The notes beneath the pieces were generated by a model, which saw only the letters and a list, made by a program, of their open reading frames with translations, was not told the origin of the DNA and did no database searches. A program made the translations under genes and the position numbers. Shown piece after piece: positions 1 through 6,697 of a stretch of 7,808 nucleotides of DNA (position 1 is the stretch's first letter; every line of letters begins with the position of its first letter). Source of the DNA: Micrococcales bacterium (GTDB taxonomy: Bacteria > Actinomycetota > Actinomycetes > Actinomycetales > Dermatophilaceae); the NCBI GenBank assembly GCA_003132125.1, contig PKWT01000351.1, forward strand, positions 2,938 through 10,745, read 5' to 3'.

Positions 1-1311
1 ACTGATGTTCTGGGCCAGTACGACCCCACCGCGGGCGCTGACAAGGTTGTCGCAGCCAACGACAAGCTCGCGTCGTCCCAGCAGAACCTGTCCGACGTTG
101 AAGCCAAGGTCGGGGCGAAGAAGAAGCGCACCATCAGCGACACCCAAGCCCTGGCCAAGGCGCAGAAGGATGTGGCCACCGCGCAGAAGGACGTCGTCGA
201 CGCCCAAGCCCAGACCGGCACCGCTGGTCTGAAGAACATGTACAAGGCGACGATCGCCGAAGCCACCCAGTTCTCCAAGGACATCACCACGGCCACCGCG
301 AAGGGCCTGGATTACCGCGTGATCTCCCGGCTGCTCGAGCAGGGCCCGAAGCAGGCTGGTCCGATCTTGCAGACGATCCTGGCTGACCACTCGGGGGCGA
401 TGATCAAGATGGTCAACGACTCCGAGGCGCAGCTGGCCCGGCTGAACCTGGCCGTGGTGGCCCAGGCGAGGTTGACGGCGATCGCGGTCGGGTCGGCCAC
501 AGACCAGGCCGTCAAGGACCTCCCTGTCGCGATGCAGATCCAGCAGGCGACCATGGTCGACAAGGGCAAGCTGACCATCGAGCAGCTCGCGAAGAAGCTG
601 AACGTGTCGGTGGCGGACATTCGTCGGATCTCGGACGCGTCGACCGGGTTCGGCATCGACATCGCCAACGGCCTCAAACCGTCGGACGCGGCGGTCACGA
701 ATCTGCAGAACAAGTTCAACGCGGGGATCCGCACCAAGATCATCGTGGATGATACGGCTGCGATCCCGGTGATCGACGGCGTGCTGTATGGCCTGCGCCT
801 CCTCGACGGGTCCACCGCAACAGCCACGGTCAACGTGGTGGCCAACTTCGGGAAGGGCCTGGAGGGGTACCCGGGCAAGGCTGCGGACAACGTGCTCGTA
901 CCCAGCCCGCCGTTGGGGGCATTCACGCCGAAGAAGCCCAAGTGGGGCGGCGCTGATGGTGGTGTGGTCCCCGGCACATACCTCGGACCCAAGGTCGACA
1001 ACGTGACGATCCGGGCCAACCCGCGCGAGTACATCCAGTCCGTCGCCGCGCACGACTTCTACGGCACCGACTTCATGGACGCGGTCAACAAGCGTCGCCT
1101 GCCCCGGTACGCCGACGGTGGGCCCTTGGGCTCAAGGGTTGCCTCGCCGTGGGGTGGTGGTGCGGTGCAGGTCGTCAAGGTCCCGATCAACGAAAGCCGC
1201 GACACCACCCACCAGTATGACCAGCCGATCAACATCGCGCATGCCATTTTCACTGATGGTGCGGACCTACGCGAAAAGGCTGATCGACAGAAAGCATTGA
1301 GGTCGCTCTGA
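1..1311 (+). CDS. Phage tail tape measure protein, C-terminal part (5' end outside window)
   Basis: The reading frame is open from the first base, so this is the last 436 residues of a longer protein. The GTG at 172 is an internal codon, not a convincing start. The first visible residues (about 14-75) are Lys/Gln/Ala-rich with repeated AQKDV-like units, as in a coiled coil. Residues about 95-165 are helical and include RLLEQGPKQAGPILQ, a pattern I recall from actinophage tape measure proteins. Near the end, two ADGG motifs (residues 318-321 and 371-374) flank a segment with NPREYIQSVAAHDFYG and FMDAVNKRRLPRYADGG, a typical tape measure C-terminus. In tailed phages this protein sets tail length and lies in the tail lumen. 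The stop codon overlaps the ATG of the next gene. A role as another tail-lumen or minor tail protein is less likely. Confidence 0.85.
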   Translation, partial: TDVLGQYDPTAGADKVVAANDKLASSQQNLSDVEAKVGAKKKRTISDTQALAKAQKDVATAQKDVVDAQAQTGTAGLKNMYKATIAEATQFSKDITTATAKGLDYRVISRLLEQGPKQAGPILQTILADHSGAMIKMVNDSEAQLARLNLAVVAQARLTAIAVGSATDQAVKDLPVAMQIQQATMVDKGKLTIEQLAKKLNVSVADIRRISDASTGFGIDIANGLKPSDAAVTNLQNKFNAGIRTKIIVDDTAAIPVIDGVLYGLRLLDGSTATATVNVVANFGKGLEGYPGKAADNVLVPSPPLGAFTPKKPKWGGADGGVVPGTYLGPKVDNVTIRANPREYIQSVAAHDFYGTDFMDAVNKRRLPRYADGGPLGSRVASPWGGGAVQVVKVPINESRDTTHQYDQPINIAHAIFTDGADLREKADRQKALRSL

Positions 1312-1787
1312 TGGCTGACGTTGCAGCGAATGTCCGCATCCTCCCTGAGGCGTGGACGGTTGAGGCCGCCCTCAGCCAGTTCCTGCAGGCGCACGACGAC
1401 GCATGCGCGCAATGGGGCCTTCACAACGCCCAGGAGGGCAGCGCAGAAGCCAAATCCGCGGCGTTCACGGTCCTTGCCCAGGTCGCGGGCGTTCTCGCTA
1501 TGACGATCCTCGACGCGCCTGGCCATCCCCTGCGAGAGGCGATGGCGAGTGCAGTTTCGCTGTACCAGCAAGCGGCCGTCTGGGGGTCGCTGACGACTCG
1601 AGCACCGAGCGCGACGTGGACGGAGTCCGCCAGTCAGACGACCGGCCGGATGTTCATGCGGACCAGCGGTCAGGCAATCGACAGGTGGACGGAGTGGGCG
1701 CCGCGGTTCTTCAAACTCGTCGCGCTCCCCGACCTTCCCGCTCCGAACCTCCTGCCGACATACATGGCCAGCGCGGTGCCCGCGTGA
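1311..1787 (+). CDS. Hypothetical phage protein between tape measure and terminase
   Basis: This 158-aa protein is not recognised. Its ATG shares a base with the tape measure TGA (TGATG), and a TGAGG ribosome-binding-like sequence lies 8 bases upstream, so translation is probably coupled. Its own TGA overlaps the terminase GTG. The sequence looks largely helical, Ala-rich and soluble, with no Cys pairs, signal peptide or clear membrane segment. The Trp-rich C-terminal half contains DRWTEWAPRFFKLVALPDLP. By position it could be a minor tail protein, a tail assembly factor, or a small terminase-like partner of the downstream terminase. I see no clear helix-turn-helix to support the last option. 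It is likely a real gene because of the tight overlaps at both ends; the function is open. Confidence 0.75.
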   Translation: MADVAANVRILPEAWTVEAALSQFLQAHDDACAQWGLHNAQEGSAEAKSAAFTVLAQVAGVLAMTILDAPGHPLREAMASAVSLYQQAAVWGSLTTRAPSATWTESASQTTGRMFMRTSGQAIDRWTEWAPRFFKLVALPDLPAPNLLPTYMASAVPA

Positions 1788-3292
1788 CCGAGCAACGCCT
1801 CTCATTCCTTGAGAACCTCGCAGCGAACTTCGGCAAAGACGCCGTCACGTCTAGGTCGAAGGCGTGGGAACGGATCGCGCGACCGGAGCAGTTGCCACCC
1901 AAGGGCGACTGGCTCGTCTGGTTGATTTTGGCCGGCCGTGGATGGGGCAAGACCCGCTCCGGCGCCGAGTGGGTCGCCGACATGGCACGCAGGCATCCCG
2001 GCGCTCGGATCGCGCTCGTAGCCGCGACAGTCGCCGACGCTCGAGACACGATGGTCGAGGGCGAGTCCGGCATGCTCGCGGTACTCGACGACCGCGAGCT
2101 CCTTGGAGGCCGAGACAAGGCATGGAACCGGTCGATCGGCGAACTACGCCTCGCTAACGGGTCGCAGTTCAAAACGTTCAGCAGTGAGAAGCCGGGCCGC
2201 CTCCGCGGGCCCCAGCACAACTTTGCGTGGTGTGACGAGGCGGCGGCTTGGGAGGACGCGTTCAGGGGCACCGCGGTAGAAACGACCTGGTCGATGCTGC
2301 AGATGGGCCTGCGGCTCAAGGCGTTGCCGGGGTGGCCGGCTGACTACCGCCCATGTGCGACGGTTACGACGACACCGAAACCTGTCGCACTGCTTCGGGT
2401 TCCTGAGCATGTACTCGCCCGTGATGCGTCCAAGGCCGGGATCTGCCAGCAGGCCACGACCACGACGACGGGCGGCTCAACGCACGACAACCTCGACAAC
2501 CTGTCCGAGACGTTCAAGACCGCTGTCATCGACAGGCTGGAGGGCACCACCCTCGGCCGGCAGGAGCTCGACGCTCAGATCCTGCTGGACGTCGAGGGCG
2601 CGATGCTCGACCGGGCCCAGATCGAGGCCTGTCGGGTGAACTCGTCCGAGATCCAGCAAGGTATTCGCGTCGTCTCGATCGACCCAGCAGTCTCCAACAA
2701 CGACGACTCCGACGAGACCGGCATCGTCGTCGTTGGCTTCCGCAGCGGCCTTGATGACTCCAGTGGATACGGGGGGCATGGATACGTCATAGCCGATCTG
2801 TCCTTGCGGGGTTCACCTGACACGTGGGCGCATGCCGCATGGCGAGCAGCGTTGGAACACAACGCTTGCGCGATCATCGTCGAGGACAACCAGGGAGGCG
2901 ACCTCTGCGAGAATCTCCTGCGCTCAACCATGGACGCGATCGCGTCAGAGGAACGCCGACAGGGCATCCGCCGGCTTTACTGGCCCCCCCTGGAGCGTGT
3001 CCACCCGTCTGGGCGTGGAGCCGGCAAGTGGGCTCGAGCAATCCCGATCAGAGGGCTCTACGAGCAAGGCAAAATCCATCACGTCATCAACCCGGACAAC
3101 CCTGCCGAGCTCGACCAGCTCGAGGAACAGCTGACGACGTGGACCGGCGACTCGAAGCAGAAGTCCCCGGATCGCGTCGACGCCATGGTTCATGGGCTCC
3201 GGTGGCTGATGCTGCCCAGCGAGCGAAAGTCCAAGGCCGGCAAGGGTGTCGCGAACCTGGCCGCTCGCCGTGCAGCCGCCGGGCGCCGCTGA
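1784..3292 (+). CDS. terL: Phage terminase large subunit (packaging ATPase/nuclease)
   Basis: This 502-aa protein drives ATP-powered DNA packaging into the prohead and cuts the concatemer. The N-terminal ATPase has a deviant Walker A GRGWGKT (residues 51-57), a Walker B FAWCDEAA (147-154, with D151 and catalytic E152), and a TTTP coupling motif (195-198). The C-terminal RNase H-like nuclease has three acidic positions: D300 in SIDPA, E367 in IIVEDN, and D466 in DRVDAM. Length and motif spacing fit an intact enzyme. The chosen start is the GTG at 1784, which overlaps the preceding TGA as GTGA. The frame is open further upstream, but that stretch lies over the previous gene and has no phage-like sequence. 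No good ribosome-binding site is visible, so expression probably depends on coupling. Finding it directly downstream of the tape measure gene is unusual. Confidence 0.95.
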   Translation: MTEQRLSFLENLAANFGKDAVTSRSKAWERIARPEQLPPKGDWLVWLILAGRGWGKTRSGAEWVADMARRHPGARIALVAATVADARDTMVEGESGMLAVLDDRELLGGRDKAWNRSIGELRLANGSQFKTFSSEKPGRLRGPQHNFAWCDEAAAWEDAFRGTAVETTWSMLQMGLRLKALPGWPADYRPCATVTTTPKPVALLRVPEHVLARDASKAGICQQATTTTTGGSTHDNLDNLSETFKTAVIDRLEGTTLGRQELDAQILLDVEGAMLDRAQIEACRVNSSEIQQGIRVVSIDPAVSNNDDSDETGIVVVGFRSGLDDSSGYGGHGYVIADLSLRGSPDTWAHAAWRAALEHNACAIIVEDNQGGDLCENLLRSTMDAIASEERRQGIRRLYWPPLERVHPSGRGAGKWARAIPIRGLYEQGKIHHVINPDNPAELDQLEEQLTTWTGDSKQKSPDRVDAMVHGLRWLMLPSERKSKAGKGVANLAARRAAAGRR

Positions 3293-3296
3293 TGCC

Positions 3297-3476
3297 TCAG
3301 AAGGTGGCCACCCTGAAGAAGGCGTACACGACGATCGCGAAACCGATCAGCGCCGTCGTGATCACGACGGCCGATGACACCCCACCACCTGGTCGCTGCC
3401 GGCCACACTTTGGGCACGTCTCGGCCCTCTTCGCGACCGTCTCGCCGCACGCCTTGCAAGGCCTCATCTTCTCCAT
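3297..3476 (-). CDS. Small zinc-ribbon protein with one membrane segment
   Basis: This is a 59-aa gene on the minus strand in the gap between terminase and portal. Its N-terminal half has two CxxC knuckles, CKAC (C7, C10) and CPKC (C21, C24), in the form of a small zinc ribbon. After a Gly-rich linker (PGGG, 29-32), residues about 33-54 are a continuous hydrophobic stretch, probably a single transmembrane helix, followed by a short polar end. The ATG at 3476 is preceded by GGGGAG with a 6-base spacer, an excellent ribosome-binding site. The gene converges on terminase, with only 4 bases between the stop codons, and diverges from portal. Zinc ribbon plus membrane helix proteins are common in bacteria, mostly of unknown role. 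In a prophage, an antisense cargo ('moron') gene is a reasonable inference. Confidence 0.8.
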   Translation of the reverse strand: MEKMRPCKACGETVAKRAETCPKCGRQRPGGGVSSAVVITTALIGFAIVVYAFFRVATF

Positions 3477-3482
3477 GCGAAT

Positions 3483-3488
3483 CTCCCC
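3483..3488 (-). promoter_or_regulatory. Ribosome-binding site of the zinc-ribbon gene
   Basis: On the minus strand this reads GGGGAG, 6 bases before the ATG at 3476. It is one of the best Shine-Dalgarno matches in the window and supports the minus-strand gene over the overlapping plus-strand frame. Confidence 0.65.
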
Positions 3489-3591
3489 TGTGAGGTTGTT
3501 GTTGGGGTCAGCAGACTCCTGGTGGGTGCCCGTCCGCCATCGGCCGCATGGCTATTTGTCAACAGTCACCCACCCCTTGAACGCTCGTCCC

Positions 3592-3596
3592 GGAGG
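3592..3596 (+). promoter_or_regulatory. Ribosome-binding site that sets the portal TTG start
   Basis: GGAGG lies 5 bases before the TTG at 3602. No ATG or GTG with a comparable site lies nearby in that frame, so the TTG is the likely initiation codon. Confidence 0.6.
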
Positions 3597-3601
3597 ACGC
3601 C

Positions 3602-5224
3602 TTGCGCACCTTTTTGCATGACCAGTGGTCGCCCCTCTCGCATGTCGACACCCTGGGCGACGGTGCCACCGGCACGGCACGCCCCCAGAACGTGGCGCAG
3701 TGGGTGGACGACGTCGACGCCCGCCGGCTCACCGCGTACCGGATCCTGTCCGCCTACGTGGACAACGTCAGGCGCTACTACCTGCCTGACGCGCTGTGGC
3801 AGGCCCGTGCGCAGGGGTTGGACTCGTCCGGGATGATCCCGACCACCTCGTCCAGCAACGGCTCTGAGGCGGCGAAGATGCGCGAGTACGGTCACGCCGG
3901 GCTGATCTGCGACGCCACTCGCTCCCTGGTGCTGGGTGAGGACCAGACCATCGTCGTGGTCGACCCCACCCAGGAAGGCGACACCGAGAACACCGCAACC
4001 GCGAAGGTTCGGGACTGGTTGGAGGCGTGGGCCACCAAGGAACGCCTGGTCGGCAAGCTCCTCACCGGCGAAGAGACCACGATCACCGACGGCGACGGCG
4101 TGTACGCCCTGGGCTGGTCCCCCAAGGCCGACAGGCCCCGCCTGAAGGTTTACGACCCGGGCTTCTATTTCCCTGACCTGCTCGCCGCAGACAAGCCCGA
4201 GTACGCGGACTGGGACGACGATGACTTCCCACCCGTCGTGCACCTGGCCTGGGAGACCGAACAGGACGACGGCAAGTCCATCCTGCACCGCACCACCTGG
4301 CGCATGGTCAAGCTCGACCAGGGCGTGTCAGCGCCGTGGGGTGGGACTCGTGACTGGACCTGCGTCATGGAGGTCATCGAGATCGGCACCGACCGCCTCC
4401 AGCCCGGCTGGACGATCTACAACCTGCCAGCCGACGCCGACGCTGTCACGATCGTGAAGCCGGCCACCGACCTGGGGGTGGACTTCATGCCCGTCGTGCA
4501 CGTGCCCAACGATGAGCCGGGCGGGCGGCACTTCGGACGCTCCACCCTGATGCGGGTGGCGATGATCCTGGACGACCTGATGGGCGCCGACACCGACCTG
4601 TCCATCTCCTCGGAGCTGTCCGCCCCCGCCGCGACCGTGATCAAGGGCGCGGGGTCACCCACGCTGGATGGTGGGCCGGGCGCGCAGTGGAACCTGCCCG
4701 CCGGCGCTTCCGCTGACCAGCTCGACACCAGCAAGTCCCTTGATGCGCAGCTGAAGTACGCAGCCCACCTTCTCGAGATGCTGTCGCAGAACACCCGACT
4801 GGCCATGGTCCTGCTGGGCAAGGTCGACGTGGCCGCCGCGCCCAGCGGTTACGCGTTGGAGCTCGGCTTCGCCCCCACGTCCGCTCTGGTTCGTGAGCTG
4901 CGCAACGTCCGCTCAGTGAAGTACCCGCTGCTGCTGAAGTTCGCCGTCCGCCTCACGCAGGCCAACGACCCGACCCAGATCCCCGCCGGGGTCACCCCTG
5001 ACCTGAGCATCGACCTGGGTGCGGCGCTGCCGGCGGACCTGCCCGCGGCGATCGAGGCCGTGAAGGACCTGCTACCCATCCGGGCGATCAGTACGGCCAC
5101 GGCGGTGCGGATGCTGTCGAGGGCTGGGTTGCCGATCGAGGACGCGGCCGCTGAGGTGGCGTTGATCGAGTCGGAGGCACTCGCCGGCGGGCACATCTTC
5201 AACGCACCGGCGGCCGTGGCATGA
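3602..5224 (+). CDS. Phage portal protein
   Basis: This 540-aa protein is expected to form the dodecameric ring at one capsid vertex, through which DNA enters and the tail attaches. The N-terminus has the helical pattern common in actinophage portals (RRLTAYRILSAYVDNVRRYY). The middle is rich in acidic and Trp residues, matching the wing/clip region. Near residues 395-435, LSQNTRLAMVLLGKVD followed by SGYALELGF (from S415) matches the segment before the C-terminal helices of SPP1 gp6-type portals. The length is normal for this family. The start is the TTG at 3602, supported by GGAGG 5 bases upstream. The stop overlaps the next ATG as ATGA. Portal usually follows terminase directly; here a 309-bp gap with an antisense gene separates them. 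Confidence 0.88.
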   Translation: MRTFLHDQWSPLSHVDTLGDGATGTARPQNVAQWVDDVDARRLTAYRILSAYVDNVRRYYLPDALWQARAQGLDSSGMIPTTSSSNGSEAAKMREYGHAGLICDATRSLVLGEDQTIVVVDPTQEGDTENTATAKVRDWLEAWATKERLVGKLLTGEETTITDGDGVYALGWSPKADRPRLKVYDPGFYFPDLLAADKPEYADWDDDDFPPVVHLAWETEQDDGKSILHRTTWRMVKLDQGVSAPWGGTRDWTCVMEVIEIGTDRLQPGWTIYNLPADADAVTIVKPATDLGVDFMPVVHVPNDEPGGRHFGRSTLMRVAMILDDLMGADTDLSISSELSAPAATVIKGAGSPTLDGGPGAQWNLPAGASADQLDTSKSLDAQLKYAAHLLEMLSQNTRLAMVLLGKVDVAAAPSGYALELGFAPTSALVRELRNVRSVKYPLLLKFAVRLTQANDPTQIPAGVTPDLSIDLGAALPADLPAAIEAVKDLLPIRAISTATAVRMLSRAGLPIEDAAAEVALIESEALAGGHIFNAPAAVA

Positions 5225-5682
5225 CCGCGAGCAAAGCCTGCGAGCATCCCGGATACTGCCTCTGCTGCCGCAGGGAGAACGTCACCCTCCGCGGTGGTAG
5301 AACCACGATCTGCAGCGTCTGCATCCACCACCAAAACGATGACAGCGGCGGCTGGACCAAGCGGGACGTTCACCACCGGCAGATGTGGGAGAACAACCTC
5401 GCCGATGCCCAAGACGCCTACCTCGAGCTCCTCAGCACCATGGAACGCGAGATGACCAGGCTGCGGAAAGTCCTGGAGGCTGCAGGCATCTCGTCCGTCG
5501 CCCCTGACCCCATGGCGGCCGCGCTCGAGCGGATCCGCGAGCTCAACCGCCAGGGCATCAGCGACAACACCGTCATCGCCACCGCGCTGAGGGACGAGGG
5601 CTACACGCCGCCTTTCGCAGATCGCAACTGGAGCGGGGCGATGGTCCTTCGGCTTGACCGGCACTTGGCGAAAGCCTGCTGA
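5221..5682 (+). CDS. Small phage protein with zinc-finger-like N-terminus and recombinase-like HTH C-terminus
   Basis: This 153-aa protein is coupled to portal through an ATGA overlap and has no ribosome-binding site of its own. Its N-terminus is Cys-rich: C13xxC16 and C31xxC34 could bind one zinc ion, with C7, H8 and C15 nearby. Residues about 50-88 look like an amphipathic helix or coiled coil. Residues about 103-150 read LNRQGISDNTVIATALRDEG followed by YTPPF, W137 and LRLDRHL. This resembles the DNA-binding helices at the end of the 'Recombinase' domain of large serine recombinases (GxSxxxIAxxLNxxGxxTPxGxxW). There is no catalytic domain. In many phages this position holds a capsid maturation protease or Mu F-like protein; I see neither. 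A DNA-binding accessory protein is inferred, not shown. Confidence 0.75.
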   Translation: MTASKACEHPGYCLCCRRENVTLRGGRTTICSVCIHHQNDDSGGWTKRDVHHRQMWENNLADAQDAYLELLSTMEREMTRLRKVLEAAGISSVAPDPMAAALERIRELNRQGISDNTVIATALRDEGYTPPFADRNWSGAMVLRLDRHLAKAC

Positions 5683-5703
5683 GCACCACCTCTGTCAAGA
5701 CGT

Positions 5704-5741
5704 GGGAAGAGCACCACCCCTTGGGAGGTGGTGCTCTTCCC
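5704..5741 (+). terminator. Hairpin terminator between convergent operons
   Basis: A perfect 15-bp stem (5704-5718 with 5727-5741) has an 8-base loop. It starts 21 bases after the stop of the portal-linked gene and ends 16 bases before the stop of the leftward operon, so it can serve both. There is no good T-tract on either side, so it is called from stem strength and its position between converging genes. Its left arm ends with GAGCACCACC (5709-5718), which also occurs at 5681-5690 over the preceding stop codon. Confidence 0.75.
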
Positions 5742-5757
5742 TGTGCCCGGTGGCGCG

Positions 5758-6027
5758 CTACCGGGCAGCGGCGAGCGACCTCACGGGCGCACGCTTGACC
5801 GTGAGCGACCGCAAGTCCGCGGCCTTCTTGATCATCAGCAGACCGAGAGCCTCAGCAGCGTCGGCGTCCATCCAACTCGTGAACTCATCCTCGGTGCCGG
5901 CGTTGTTCGTGAGCGCAGCGTCCGCGGTCTCCCACACGTGGAACGGGTCCACAAGCTCGGCAAGGTCGATGGTGCCCGGGACGAGGCCGATGCCGGCATT
6001 GACGTCAAGGCGGATCCGCATCGTCAT
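5758..6027 (-). CDS. Hypothetical small protein, second gene of leftward operon
   Basis: This 89-aa protein is not recognised. It starts with a likely beta-strand (MRIRLDV). A middle section rich in Asp, Glu and Ala follows (DLAELVDPFHVWETADAALT), then a Lys/Arg-rich tail (IKKAADLRSLTVKRAPVRSL). It has no Cys and no membrane segment. The ATG at 6027 is preferred because it overlaps the upstream gene's TGA as ATGA and has GAGGGG 8 bases before it. A GTG at 6036 would add three residues but would sit on that ribosome-binding site. The overlap shows that it is co-transcribed with, and probably coupled to, the Cys/His-rich gene. It may act together with that protein, but nothing in the sequence shows how. 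Confidence 0.65.
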   Translation of the reverse strand: MTMRIRLDVNAGIGLVPGTIDLAELVDPFHVWETADAALTNNAGTEDEFTSWMDADAAEALGLLMIKKAADLRSLTVKRAPVRSLAAAR

Positions 6028-6383
6028 CGCAGGCACCCCTCAAGCTTGGCCACAGCAGCGTTGAGTCGTGTCTCCGCGCGCGAGCCGGCCATGGGTCGCA
6101 CCGACTGACGGACCGGTGCCTCGGGCTCGTCCAGGTCGATCACGCGGACGTGAACCTCCGGCTTCCCGGCATGACCCGGCAGGAATGGGGCACGGAGCTC
6201 AGTGGTCCAGAAGATGCCAGCAGCCTTGTCGACAACACCGGCTCCTGGGCTCACGTGGTGGCCGTAGCCGGGCTGGCCGGGCAGTTCGTGGCAGGCGCCA
6301 CGGTCGCACCACTTCGGGTGCCTCACCGTCGTCCGGTTGAAGTTGAGGACGGTGGCTGTGCTGGTCGCTAGGATGATATTCAC
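6024..6383 (-). CDS. Cys/His-rich hypothetical protein, possibly DUF6907-like
   Basis: This 119-aa protein has likely metal ligands in HPKWCDRGACHE (H22, C26, C31, H32) and GYGHH (H42, H43). A beta-rich middle section (about residues 57-85, ending VHVRVIDLDEPE) and a short C-terminal helix (RLNAAVAKLEG) follow. This layout, a W-C near the N-terminus, His residues after it, strands, then a helix, reminds me of the actinobacterial DUF6907 family. That assignment comes from memory and is tentative. The start is the GTG at 6383, with AAGGAG 7 bases upstream. It is the first gene of a leftward pair and the last element gene before the attachment site. Such small proteins are frequent on actinobacterial mobile elements, and their function is unknown. 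Confidence 0.7.
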   Translation of the reverse strand: MNIILATSTATVLNFNRTTVRHPKWCDRGACHELPGQPGYGHHVSPGAGVVDKAAGIFWTTELRAPFLPGHAGKPEVHVRVIDLDEPEAPVRQSVRPMAGSRAETRLNAAVAKLEGCLR

Positions 6384-6697
6384 GGTCGTTCTCCTTGTCT
6401 TGAAGGTGATCGGTCGAGGCTCTGGTTGGTGGCTTCACTCACTGGCCAGAGCCGTTTTCTTGTCTAGTCCTATCCCGGTCCAGATGTGGGGGATAGCTGG
6501 TTTCTTTGCCAAACTCGTACCTGTTGTGGGGTCACTCTGAGCTGAGCGGGTGGTGTCTTGGGGCAAGTTCCCTGCTAACGGCTTGCTACGCCACCCCTCC
6601 AAACCGGTGGCGACAGACCCGGTTGTCGGGGGTCCCCCTCCCCCACGACTGAGCACAAACCAGAGCCCACCACGACGTGACAGGACGACCCGCGACC
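6384..6697. other. Non-coding stretch between last element gene and attachment site
   Basis: About 310 bases with no gene I can support. Next to the leftward gene it holds AAGGAG (6391-6396, minus strand), the ribosome-binding site for the GTG at 6383. Further right are a hairpin (6418-6453) and a G/C-run segment near 6628-6644. Frames that run through this region continue into the tRNA remnant and give peptides typical of translated tRNA. The part next to the attachment core could hold integrase or excisionase binding sites. I see no clear -35/-10 pair for the leftward operon. Confidence 0.5.
6418..6458. repeat. Inverted repeat followed by a short T run
   Basis: The 8-base arms GGCTCTGG (6418-6425) and CCAGAGCC (6446-6453) have a 20-base spacer, with TTTT at 6455-6458. 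Read rightward it looks like a weak terminator. Read leftward it lies in the leader of the Cys/His-rich gene and could be a regulatory hairpin or operator. Confidence 0.4.

Noticed and set aside
312..1034. 240-aa frame on the minus strand across the tape measure gene
   Set aside because: Antisense to a well-supported coding region; the low-complexity Ser/Arg/Ala composition is typical of GC-rich shadow frames, with no domain.
1403..1783. 127-residue upstream extension of the terminase frame
   Set aside because: It overlaps the 158-aa gene, is Arg/Gly/Asp-rich without phage features, and the GTG at 1784 overlaps the previous stop in the usual way.
3534..3562. Promoter for the zinc-ribbon gene (perfect TTGACA on the minus strand at 3557-3562)
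   Set aside because: No TANNNT at 16-18 bases; at 17 bases the sequence is TGGCGG. A nearby GCCAT/ATGGC inverted repeat (3536-3552) is too short to call an operator.
3292..3621. 109-aa plus-strand frame starting ATGA at the terminase stop and running into portal
   Set aside because: The opposite strand holds a compact gene with two CxxC motifs, a membrane helix and a strong ribosome-binding site; the plus frame has no recognisable features and overlaps the portal start.
5654..6108. Two plus-strand frames of 136 and 126 aa after the hairpin
   Set aside because: They run through the terminator and antisense to the two leftward genes, which have better start sites and overlaps.
6337..6540. 67-aa hydrophobic plus-strand frame
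   Set aside because: It has a TTG start without a ribosome-binding site and lies antisense to the start of the Cys/His-rich gene and across the hairpin; no family resemblance.
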